64,000 nt of DNA from Candidatus Thiodictyon syntrophicum (GTDB lineage Bacteria > Pseudomonadota > Gammaproteobacteria > Chromatiales > Chromatiaceae). A model generated the notes under the pieces. That model did not search any database and was not told the DNA's origin. It saw only the letters and a list, made by a program, of their open reading frames with translations. Within the stretch, counting starts at the first letter, position 1. Each line of letters starts with the position of its first letter. Of this stretch, positions 51,631 to 62,100 are shown piece by piece. The position numbers and the translations under genes are program-made. The DNA is taken from NCBI RefSeq assembly GCF_002813775.1, contig NZ_CP020370.1:1827501-1891500 (forward strand). The letters are read 5' to 3'.

Positions 51631-54139
51631 GCTTCAATGAGGCCGCGGCGAATTCGCCGCGGAAACGGCATCAGTAGAGTCCTCGGCGGTCGTCATCATC
51701 GTCAGGCTTCAATGAGGCCGCGGCGAATTCGCCGCGGAAACTTCCATTGATCGCGTTCCAATTGCTCGCAATGGCCGGCTTCAATGAGGCCGCGGCGAAT
51801 TCGCCGCGGAAACACCAAGAAACCGAAAGCGAAACCCCGCGCCGAACTCGGCTTCAATGAGGCCGCGGCGAATTCGCCGCGGAAACCGGTGCGGTCGCAG
51901 GTATACCCGGATGGGCGGACGGGCTTCAATGAGGCCGCGGCGAATTCGCCGCGGAAACCACTCGCTGCCCCGCGTCCGCCCATGGTCTGTGCCCCGGCTT
52001 CAATGAGGCCGCGGCGAATTCGCCGCGGAAACACGCTCCGCCGCGCTCTGAAGCCCGGGGCGCCACTCGCTTCAATGAGGCCGCGGCGAATTCGCCGCGG
52101 AAACGCGAGACACCGCGGCAGGCCCTCAGGCGGATCGCCATAGCTTCAATGAGGCCGCGGCGAATTCGCCGCGGAAACCATGTCGCTCGAACTGCTCGCC
52201 GCCGCGAGTGGCAGCGCTTCAATGAGGCCGCGGCGAATTCGCCGCGGAAACCTTGAGACGATCCACGAACCACGACAGCGGTTCCCAAGCTTCAATGAGG
52301 CCGCGGCGAATTCGCCGCGGAAACCCAGGCGCTGGACCTGCTGACCGGATCGCCCCCGGCGCTTCAATGAGGCCGCGGCGAATTCGCCGCGGAAACGTCG
52401 TAGAGGGTCGGGGTGGAATCGTAGGGGACCCAGCTTCAATGAGGCCGCGGCGAATTCGCCGCGGAAACCGCATCGTTGTAGGCAACATAACAGCCAGCCG
52501 CGCCGCTTCAATGAGGCCGCGGCGAATTCGCCGCGGAAACCGCACCACGGTCCTGATCCGCCATGACGATGTGTTGGCTTCAATGAGGCCGCGGCGAATT
52601 CGCCGCGGAAACCTCGGAGAGATTGCGATGGTGTTGATGCTACAAGAGCTTCAATGAGGCCGCGGCGAATTCGCCGCGGAAACATCGCGGGCGGGTGACC
52701 TTCGTGTCTGCGCTGCCGAAGCTTCAATGAGGCCGCGGCGAATTCGCCGCGGAAACCGTCGAGCGCACGGCCGCCTACTATCTGTCAGGGGAAGCTTCAA
52801 TGAGGCCGCGGCGAATTCGCCGCGGAAACCGCTCGCGGCCAAGTGGCAGAAGACGATGTCGGTGGGGCTTCAATGAGGCCGCGGCGAATTCGCCGCGGAA
52901 ACGACACCCCCACCAGCCAGCGCGACCGCCTCAGCACCGCTTCAATGAGGCCGCGGCGAATTCGCCGCGGAAACGGTGCCCTCCGCGTCATCATCGGTCG
53001 ATGCCGAAACGCTTCAATGAGGCCGCGGCGAATTCGCCGCGGAAACCTCCTAGGAGGTCTTATGGCCCTCACCGACGCCGAAGCTTCAATGAGGCCGCGG
53101 CGAATTCGCCGCGGAAACCGCCGTCCTGGCAGTATCCCGGGCTGGCGCGGTTGCTGCTTCAATGAGGCCGCGGCGAATTCGCCGCGGAAACCCGAAGATT
53201 TTGATCAGCACAACGCCACCCCCAAGGCTTCAATGAGGCCGCGGCGAATTCGCCGCGGAAACGGCGCGGCGATAGCAGTTCTCCCGCGCCGATCATTATG
53301 CTTCAATGAGGCCGCGGCGAATTCGCCGCGGAAACCCAGTGCGGCTGCCAGTGGCCAGTCAGGCGCGCCGACGCTTCAATGAGGCCGCGGCGAATTCGCC
53401 GCGGAAACGCCGACCACACCCGCGGGCCGGGATCGAGCGGGAACGCTTCAATGAGGCCGCGGCGAATTCGCCGCGGAAACCCAGGACCTACCGATGCCAC
53501 GGCCACGGCCGCGGGCTCGCTTCAATGAGGCCGCGGCGAATTCGCCGCGGAAACCCGACGGCGCCGGCCAGGCCCCATTGGGCCCAGTCGGGCTTCAATG
53601 AGGCCGCGGCGAATTCGCCGCGGAAACCCTTCGAGGCGAAGGATTTCTCCTTCGGCTTCCAGGGCTTCAATGAGGCCGCGGCGAATTCGCCGCGGAAACA
53701 TCCGTCAGCGATAAGCATATGGCGGGCAAGCCGGCCGCTTCAATGAGGCCGCGGCGAATTCGCCGCGGAAACTCGAGGCGGTCGGCGGCGCGCAGACCGC
53801 GTGCGCCGTGGCTTCAATGAGGCCGCGGCGAATTCGCCGCGGAAACCTATGACGCGCTGGCGAGCATCCACGGCGAGCAGGCGGGGCTTCAATGAGGCCG
53901 CGGCGAATTCGCCGCGGAAACCGCCCGGTATCCACCAGATCCAGCAACATACTAACCGGCTTCAATGAGGCCGCGGCGAATTCGCCGCGGAAACTGGGCA
54001 AGAGCTATGACCGCCTGTGCCAACTCGCCGAGCTTCAATGAGGCCGCGGCGAATTCGCCGCGGAAACATTGCGCGAGACCAGATACCAGAACTGCCCCTC
54101 GCTGCTTCAATGAGGCCGCGGCGAATTCGCCGCGGAAAC
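51631..54139 (-). CRISPR. CRISPR array, left block (35 repeats)
   Basis: I count 35 repeats of 36 bases, starting at 51631 and ending at 54139, with spacers of about 35-39 bases (period 71-75). Each repeat has 5' GCTTCAATGAGG, the 20-base palindromic core CCGCGGCGAATTCGCCGCGG, and 3' AAAC. On the minus strand the repeat ends ATTGAAGC, close to the ATTGAAAC handle of type I and III crRNAs, so I infer transcription leftward with the leader beyond 64000. All repeats in this block look identical. The 33 bases between the IS66 end and the first repeat look like the remnant of a spacer. Confidence 0.97.
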
Positions 54140-54155
54140 GCGATCTCGCGGGAGG

Positions 54156-56114
54156 TAGGATGTTCAATCTGACCCAAAAAGGCGCTGAAAAGCCCATGCA
54201 AGAAGCGTGTTGCCGGGAAGGCCCGGCTGTCGGTTCTGTGCTCGGGTGGGTACGATGACGGTGCGACACTAGCTCATGCCCAGCCCTTGACAAACGGCGA
54301 ACGGTTGGCCAGCCTACTGGCGCGGTGATCTGACCGCCTTGCCGGAGCGCGCACGACGTGATGAACGCATTCAAGAGCCCAGTGAGCCGTCTGGCCAACC
54401 TGTTCCAGCGGTCACGTGATGCCTGGAAGGCGAAAGCGTTGGAGCGGCAGCAGCGCCTGCGGGCCGCGGAGGTCAAGATTCGGGATCTGGAGCACAGCCG
54501 CGCGCAGTGGAAGGCGCGTGCGCTAAAGGCGGAGCGTGGGCGAACGGGCGCCGAAGAGGCCGCGGCGCCGGCGGCTGACGAACCAGTGGATGAGCCACCA
54601 CAGCTTGCGCTGTCCCCGCCGGTCGGCCATCACTATTCGGTCATGGTCATGCAGTTGACCATGCGGCTGTATCTGCACGCGGGGCTTGGCAGTCGCGGCG
54701 TGGCGCGGGTCTTGAATCTGTTCGGCGCGACATTCCCGGTGGCGGCGCCAGCCCACACCACGGTGCTGAACTGGATCTATCGCTGCGGTCTCGCGATCCT
54801 CAATCGCCAACCGGAATGGCGCACGGATTGGATCTACGTCGCTGATCATACCATCGCCTTGGGGGCATCCAAGTGCCTGGTAATCCTGGGTATTCCGGTG
54901 AATGCACTGGCTCGGAGCGGTTACAGTCCGGGTCACGGCGCCATGCAGGTGCTGGCCGTGGAGATCACCACACACAGCACGGGGGCGTGGGTCGCGAACG
55001 TGCTCAGGCGCGTTGCGCAACGCACCGGTCCCCCGGTCCAGATCGTTGCCGACCACGGCAGCGACCTGCGCAAGGGCATCGCCTTGTTTCAGGAGCACGC
55101 CACTGCCTGCGTCTATACTTATGATATTTCTCATCTGATCGCGACGCTGCTCAAGGCCGAGATGGGCCGGGACGCGCGCTGGGAGTCCTTGCTGGCGCAC
55201 TGTCGCAACGCCTGGTCAGCCTTGCAGCAGACCGATCTGGCCTTCTTGCTGCCGCCTCGGCAGCGCCTCAAGGCGCGTTTCATGAATCTGGATGTCCAGG
55301 TGCGGTGGGCACAACGGCTCCTCGCCTACCATGATCGCGGCGACTTCAGCGCGATCCGCGCGCAATACGTCCTGAAGTGGCCGGCATGGGAGCACCTGTG
55401 CGCGCGGTTCGGCGCCGCCCGGGCGCACCCATTGCGGGCCATCGTCGGCATTCGCTATCCCGACCGGGCGGCTTTTTGCCAGGCACTGCAGACACACTCA
55501 GACCTCGAGAGTGATACGCTCGACGATGTGTTCTGGCAGCAAGCGGACGCTGGGTACAGCCGCTTCCTTGACGGCTTTGCCTGGCTACTGTCCTACCGGG
55601 ATGACCTGGTGGATTACGCGCAAATGATGGCGCAATCCAAGCTGATTCAGTCGCACCTCAAATCCAAGGGCCTCCAGCGGGGCTCCCAGGAATCACTCCA
55701 GGCCACGCTGCCACCGCAGTCAACGCTCACCCCACGCACGGCGGCCTTTACCCAACAGATGCTCGCGAAGGTGGCAGTGGAAGCCGCCAAGATCCCGACT
55801 GATAATGTCTGGCTGGCATCCTCCGATATCATCGAATCGGTCTTCGGGAAATACAAATGCTTCACCGCCAGGGGGCCACTCAAGGAGATCGGCAAGCTGC
55901 TGCTTGCGATTCCTGCCTTCATCGCCGACCTGGCGACTCCGTTGATTCGGGAGGCGATGGAATCGGTGCGTACGATTGATGTCGAGCACTGGGCGCAAGC
56001 GCATATCGGTGCGTCGATGCTGGCCCGGCGTCGGCATGCTCTCATTGATTCGTTATCAAACACTAAAACTGTATGAAGATAATTTGTGAAATAGGTCCGA
56101 TATTGAACACCCTA
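54156..56114 (+). mobile_element. Insertion sequence inside a CRISPR spacer, with 9-bp target duplication
   Basis: The element is 1959 bases. Its ends are imperfect inverted repeats: TAGGATGTTCAATCT (54156) and, on the other strand, TAGGGTGTTCAATAT (from 56114), 13 of 15 matching. It is flanked by CGCGGGAGG at 54147-54155 and 56115-56123. Removing the element and one copy gives a 38-base spacer (54140-54155 plus 56124-56145), the normal length. One transposase gene fills it. Family not assigned with confidence. Confidence 0.92.
54358..56076 (+). CDS. DDE-type transposase, family unassigned
   Basis: The protein has 572 residues. The N-terminus is a basic coiled coil (RDAWKAKALERQQRLRAAEVKIRDLEHSRAQWKARAL), followed by an HTH-like region (MRLYLHAGLGSRGVARVLNLFGATFPVAAPAHTTVLNWI). 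Candidate DDE residues are D in IYVADHTIALG, D in QIVADHGSDLRKGI and E in SSDIIESVFGKYK. The C-terminus is helical. It fills an element with a 9-base duplication. I do not recognise the IS family; IS66 and ISLre2 were considered and neither fits well. It appears intact. Confidence 0.85.
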   Translation: MMNAFKSPVSRLANLFQRSRDAWKAKALERQQRLRAAEVKIRDLEHSRAQWKARALKAERGRTGAEEAAAPAADEPVDEPPQLALSPPVGHHYSVMVMQLTMRLYLHAGLGSRGVARVLNLFGATFPVAAPAHTTVLNWIYRCGLAILNRQPEWRTDWIYVADHTIALGASKCLVILGIPVNALARSGYSPGHGAMQVLAVEITTHSTGAWVANVLRRVAQRTGPPVQIVADHGSDLRKGIALFQEHATACVYTYDISHLIATLLKAEMGRDARWESLLAHCRNAWSALQQTDLAFLLPPRQRLKARFMNLDVQVRWAQRLLAYHDRGDFSAIRAQYVLKWPAWEHLCARFGAARAHPLRAIVGIRYPDRAAFCQALQTHSDLESDTLDDVFWQQADAGYSRFLDGFAWLLSYRDDLVDYAQMMAQSKLIQSHLKSKGLQRGSQESLQATLPPQSTLTPRTAAFTQQMLAKVAVEAAKIPTDNVWLASSDIIESVFGKYKCFTARGPLKEIGKLLLAIPAFIADLATPLIREAMESVRTIDVEHWAQAHIGASMLARRRHALIDSLSNTKTV

Positions 56115-56145
56115 CGCGGGAGGTCATCGTGGGCGATGACGCGGA

Positions 56146-59100
56146 GCTTCAATGAGGCCGCGGCGAATTCGCCGCGGAAACAACCAACCACGCCGCAAAC
56201 GCCTGAGAGAACGTAAAGCTTCAATGAGGCCGCGGCGAATTCGCCGCGGAAACAGCCGAACTTCAAAAGCCGCGCACCAACGATAACCGGCTTCAATGAG
56301 GCCGCGGCGAATTCGCCGCGGAAACGCGCATCACGCCCACCGCCGTTGATTTGAGAGGGTCAGCTTCAATGAGGCCGCGGCGAATTCGCCGCGGAAACAT
56401 GCCAAGCATCCCCAGGTGCCCCATCTCCAATTCCGCGCTTCAATGAGGCCGCGGCGAATTCGCCGCGGAAACGTCGTTTTCTGTCGGTTTCAGATCCTTC
56501 TGTGTCCGGCTTCAATGAGGCCGCGGCGAATTCGCCGCGGAAACATGATGCAGGGCTGCAGGGTGTCCTGCATCGCCTCGCTTCAATGAGGCCGCGGCGA
56601 ATTCGCCGCGGAAACCGCATCGCCCGGTTGCGGTGTCTGGTCGATTGCGCCGGGCTTCAATGAGGCCGCGGCGAATTCGCCGCGGAAACTGCAGTGGGAT
56701 GGGCCGCCGCCCCGGTGGGCCGCATGCTTCAATGAGGCCGCGGCGAATTCGCCGCGGAAACGGCGCCGTTGCCGGTGGCATCGCCCTTGGCCCTGGCGCT
56801 TCAATGAGGCCGCGGCGAATTCGCCGCGGAAACGAGCCGGTACGCACAGACCTGTGGGGTCGGTGCGAGGCTTCAATGAGGCCGCGGCGAATTCGCCGCG
56901 GAAACCCGGACATCTGGACACCACTACCAGGCCAGCACCGGACGCTTCAATGAGGCCGCGGCGAATTCGCCGCGGAAACTTGCTCCCGCCGTGACCGCTC
57001 GCCCTGGACGACATCGCTTCAATGAGGCCGCGGCGAATTCGCCGCGGAAACCTGCCCGCCGGCACCATCATCCCTTTCGCCGGTGCGCTTCAATGAGGCC
57101 GCGGCGAATTCGCCGCGGAAACAAGAGCATCTGGGACTCGCTGACCGGCACCATCACGCTTCAATGAGGCCGCGGCGAATTCGCCGCGGAAACCGGAGGG
57201 CTCGACCGCCTGGGTCGCGGGCGCCGTCTGGCTTCAATGAGGCCGCGGCGAATTCGCCGCGGAAACCCGAGAAGCGCCAGATGCAAGACGGCATCCGGAT
57301 GCTGGCTTCAATGAGGCCGCGGCGAATTCGCCGCGGAAACGCGCCTCACACAGGGCCGCCAGCCCCGCATAGCCCCTGCTTCAATGAGGCCGCGGCGAAT
57401 TCGCCGCGGAAACGCCCGCGGCGTGCGCCGCCCGGTCCGCATCGGACATGCTTCAATGAGGCCGCGGCGAATTCGCCGCGGAAACCCAGCGCCATGCCCC
57501 GGCGTGTCATCGAGCCGAAGGTGCTTCAATGAGGCCGCGGCGAATTCGCCGCGGAAACGTGGGGCGACCTGACCGCCTTGAGCGACGGCATCGCGCTTCA
57601 ATGAGGCCGCGGCGAATTCGCCGCGGAAACGACCAAATAGTTGAAGTCGAATCAGCCTTTAATTCTTGCTTCAATGAGGCCGCGGCGAATTCGCCGCGGA
57701 AACGTGGGCACTGCGGCGGGCTACTTCGCGCCAAGCCGCGGCTTCAATGAGGCCGCGGCGAATTCGCCGCGGAAACACCCGACGGACACTCGCACGCACC
57801 CGGGACCCCCGACGCTTCAATGAGGCCGCGGCGAATTCGCCGCGGAAACCTTTGTGCAACAGCTCGTTGCACAAATTCCCTGGGGCCAGCTTCAATGAGG
57901 CCGCGGCGAATTCGCCGCGGAAACGACGCTGGGGGCGGCGCCGGTCGCCGCTCCGGGCGCGGCTTCAATGAGGCCGCGGCGAATTCGCCGCGGAAACGCG
58001 AAAGGCCGCGATCCTCGCCGGCCTGGCGGCCGGGGCTTCAATGAGGCCGCGGCGAATTCGCCGCGGAAACACCGGCTACGGCAAGACGACGGCGACCACC
58101 TGGTTCGTGCTTCAATGAGGCCGCGGCGAATTCGCCGCGGAAACCGGAATACACCGTCGAGGATCTCCTGGCAGCCCTGGAGCTTCAATGAGGCCGCGGC
58201 GAATTCGCCGCGGAAACAGCGACCTCGGTATAGAACACGTCTTCGCGTTTGACCGCTTCAATGAGGCCGCGGCGAATTCGCCGCGGAAACCGCAGGCGAC
58301 GCTGGACACCATCGCCGGCTGCTACCGGGCTTCAATGAGGCCGCGGCGAATTCGCCGCGGAAACGATCGCCACCCTCACCGAGCGGGCGGCCGTTGTCGG
58401 TGCTTCAATGAGGCCGCGGCGAATTCGCCGCGGAAACCGAGCCGCGCGAGTGGACGCGAGCGACGACCCGACCGGAGCTTCAATGAGGCCGCGGCGAATT
58501 CGCCGCGGAAACCACCCGCCCGGTCGACGGCCTCGCCAAGCTGCTGCTGCTTCAATGAGGCCGCGGCGAATTCGCCGCGGAAACCTGCGCGACCTGAGCA
58601 TTTACCGGGCGTTCAACGGGCGGCTTCAATGAGGCCGCGGCGAATTCGCCGCGGAAACATAAAGTGACTCGCGGTGCGTTGTGGGTCGGTATCGATGCTT
58701 CAATGAGGCCGCGGCGAATTCGCCGCGGAAACCGGCGGAGATGTCTTGACCCCACTGCATCAGGCTCATGAGCTTCAATGAGGCCGCGGCGAATTCGCCG
58801 CGGAAACCCGACCGCGCGTTCCGGCGGTCGCGCAAGAGCGGTGCTTCAATGAGGCCGCGGCGAATTCGCCGCGGAAACCTTGTCGTGTGAAGGTTTGCCC
58901 GGTTGGTTCGTCGTTGCTTCAATGAGGCCGCGGCGAATTCGCCGCGGAAACCTCAGAAAGCGCGGAATACTCAACGACCACACGAGCAGCTTCAATGAGG
59001 CCGCGGCGAATTCGCCGCGGAAACGCGGCAGGCGCGGATTGTTGTGACTAATCTCGCGCTTGCTTCAATGAGGCCGCGGCGAATTCGCCGCGGAAACTGG

Positions 59101-62100
59101 AGACGCTCACCGAATCACTGCTGCGCCGGGACGAGCTTCAATGAGGCCGCGGCGAATTCGCCGCGGAAACCGCGGGCTCTGCAGACTGCTGGAACTCACT
59201 GCGGTAGCTTCAATGAGGCCGCGGCGAATTCGCCGCGGAAACCGCTCAGCCAGTTGGCCGAAGCGCTCCGGCCGATCGAGCTTCAATGAGGCCGCGGCGA
59301 ATTCGCCGCGGAAACTGTTCAACGGGCGGCCGCCGCGAACACGGGGTTATCGCTTCAATGAGGCCGCGGCGAATTCGCCGCGGAAACGTGAACATGCGCC
59401 GCGCCGCCCGCTTTGGACGATGGCTTCAATGAGGCCGCGGCGAATTCGCCGCGGAAACGTGCTGATCATCGCCAAGGCCTACATAGAGGCCGGGGCTTCA
59501 ATGAGGCCGCGGCGAATTCGCCGCGGAAACCCCGCGCCAGTCCTCGAAATGCCCATGCTCCGAAAGCTTCAATGAGGCCGCGGCGAATTCGCCGCGGAAA
59601 CCTGTTACCTGGCGCTCGACCATGGGCTCTATTCGGGCGCTTCAATGAGGCCGCGGCGAATTCGCCGCGGAAACCTGCTGGCGCCAGCGGCCCCGGCCGA
59701 CCTGGCCGGCGCTTCAATGAGGCCGCGGCGAATTCGCCGCGGAAACGATGCCGGACCCCGACACCCTCCTGCAGCAGGCCGGGGGCTTCAATGAGGCCGC
59801 GGCGAATTCGCCGCGGAAACCTCAGCACGTCGTCGATCGTCAACGACGCCGTGCTGAAGCTTCAATGAGGCCGCGGCGAATTCGCCGCGGAAACGACCCA
59901 AGCCGGCCGGGCAACCTCTGTGAGGTCTTGCTTCAATGAGGCCGCGGCGAATTCGCCGCGGAAACGCCCCATCACCAGCGAGGACCCCACCCCATGACAG
60001 ACGCTTCAATGAGGCCGCGGCGAATTCGCCGCGGAAACCCGCGGAGAGAGCTTACCTCGACGGGCGCACGATCGCTTCAATGAGGCCGCGGCGAATTCGC
60101 CGCGGAAACCTACATGTACGTCTGGGCCGATGCCGAGGGCACCGACGCTTCAATGAGGCCGCGGTGAATTCGCCGCGGAAACACCCCGACGGGTTTGGAC
60201 TTGATCAGATAGCGCGCCAGGCTTCAATGAGGCCGCGGCGAATTCGCCGCGGAAACTACGCAACTACACAGGTACATCAATGACACAGGACGTAGCTTCA
60301 ATGAGGCCGCGGCGAATTCGCCGCGGAAACGATCCCGAATCTGCTGGTGCTCGGCCGGGGTGAGCGGGCTTCAATGAGGCCGCGGCGAATTCGCCGCGGA
60401 AACGCCCGCCCCACGGACCGGCAGCTACAAGGCCCGCTGGCTTCAATGAGGCCGCGGCGAATTCGCCGCGGAAACGCGGGTGTCGCTGTTGGAACACATG
60501 GCCCAAGAAGGGCTTCAATGAGGCCGCGGCGAATTCGCCGCGGAAACCAAGCAATTGGATGATACTACGGATGGAGGTTGGTTGGCTTCAATGAGGCCGC
60601 GGCGAATTCGCCGCGGAAACGAACTCGAAAGCTGGTTCGAGTAGTGGACCCCAAAGGCTTCAATGAGGCCGCGGCGAATTCGCCGCGGAAACCACAGCGG
60701 GGGCCGAAGGCGCGACCGCGCCGCGGCCCGCTTCAATGAGGCCGCGGCGAATTCGCCGCGGAAACGCCGGGGCGGGCGCGCAGGCGCTGGACGTCCTCGA
60801 TGGCTTCAATGAGGCCGCGGCGAATTCGCCGCGGAAACGACCGCCCGGCGGTCGACAGCGTCAACCGCTATGCGCAGCTTCAATGAGGCCGCGGCGAATT
60901 CGCCGCGGAAACACGAGCAACCGGAGGACATCATGTTGCTGAGGGGACAGCTTCAATGAGGCCGCGGCGAATTCGCCGCGGAAACGGTATGAAAAAGAGA
61001 TTGACCCAACGGGTATGGTTAGCTTCAATGAGGCCGCGGCGAATTCGCCGCGGAAACGTCCAGGCCGGGGCATCGCGAGCACCCTGGTTGTTCCCGCTTC
61101 AATGAGGCCGCGGCGAATTCGCCGCGGAAACAGTCATTTGGCGCCACACAGGCTGAGGCTTCGCACCTGCTTCAATGAGGCCGCGGCGAATTCGCCGCGG
61201 AAACACCGCATAGAGGATCGCGTCACGCCGCCCGCCATCGTGCTTCAATGAGGCCGCGGCGAATTCGCCGCGGAAACAGCGGCAATGCGCGTATGGCAAC
61301 ACGATAACAGCGCAGCTTCAATGAGGCCGCGGCGAATTCGCCGCGGAAACGCTTCCGGCCGCAAACGGACCCTTCACGACCGACCCCGGCTTCAATGAGG
61401 CCGCGGCGAATTCGCCGCGGAAACCCGCGGTCGGTTCGGTGGGCTCGCTGGGGTGCTGGCGCTTCAATGAGGCCGCGGCGAATTCGCCGCGGAAACAGTG
61501 GGGCCGGATGAACCTGTTACCTCGGGGGGCACGCTTCAATGAGGCCGCGGCGAATTCGCCGCGGAAACCTGTACACCGTCACCGGCTTGCCCAGGTCCGC
61601 CGGGTCGCTTCAATGAGGCCGCGGCGAATTTGCCGCGGAAACGACGACGCGCCCGGCACCGGACGCTTTGACGGCGAAGCTTCAATGAGGCCGCGGCGAA
61701 TTCGCCGCGGAAACCGCAGGGGCGGCGGGGGTACATAGTCGCCGCGGGTCCAGCTTCAATGAGGCCGCGGCGAATTCGCCGCGGAAACCATCCCCGACGC
61801 CCACACCCGCGGCCCGCCTTGCACGTGCTTCAATGAGGCCGCGGCGAATTCGCCGCGGAAACTCCGAGGGACATCCGCATCAACCTGTATTCCTGGGCCG
61901 CTTCAATGAGGCCGCGGCGAATTCGCCGCGGAAACAAGACCGATGCGGACGAACTCAAGCAGGTCAATGACAAGCTGCTTCAATGAGGCCGCGGCGAATT
62001 CGCCGCGGAAACAACGGCGCCAAATCCACCCGGGGCTAACCCCACCACCGCTTCAATGAGGCCGCGGCGAATTCGCCGCGGAAACGCGGCGCACAGGCTA

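Noticed and set aside
54156-56114. Assigning the spacer-borne IS to IS66 or ISLre2
   Set aside because: The 9-base duplication is not IS66-like and the protein lacks IS66 zinc-finger and NNEAER motifs; ISLre2 fits the duplication length but not the protein by eye.
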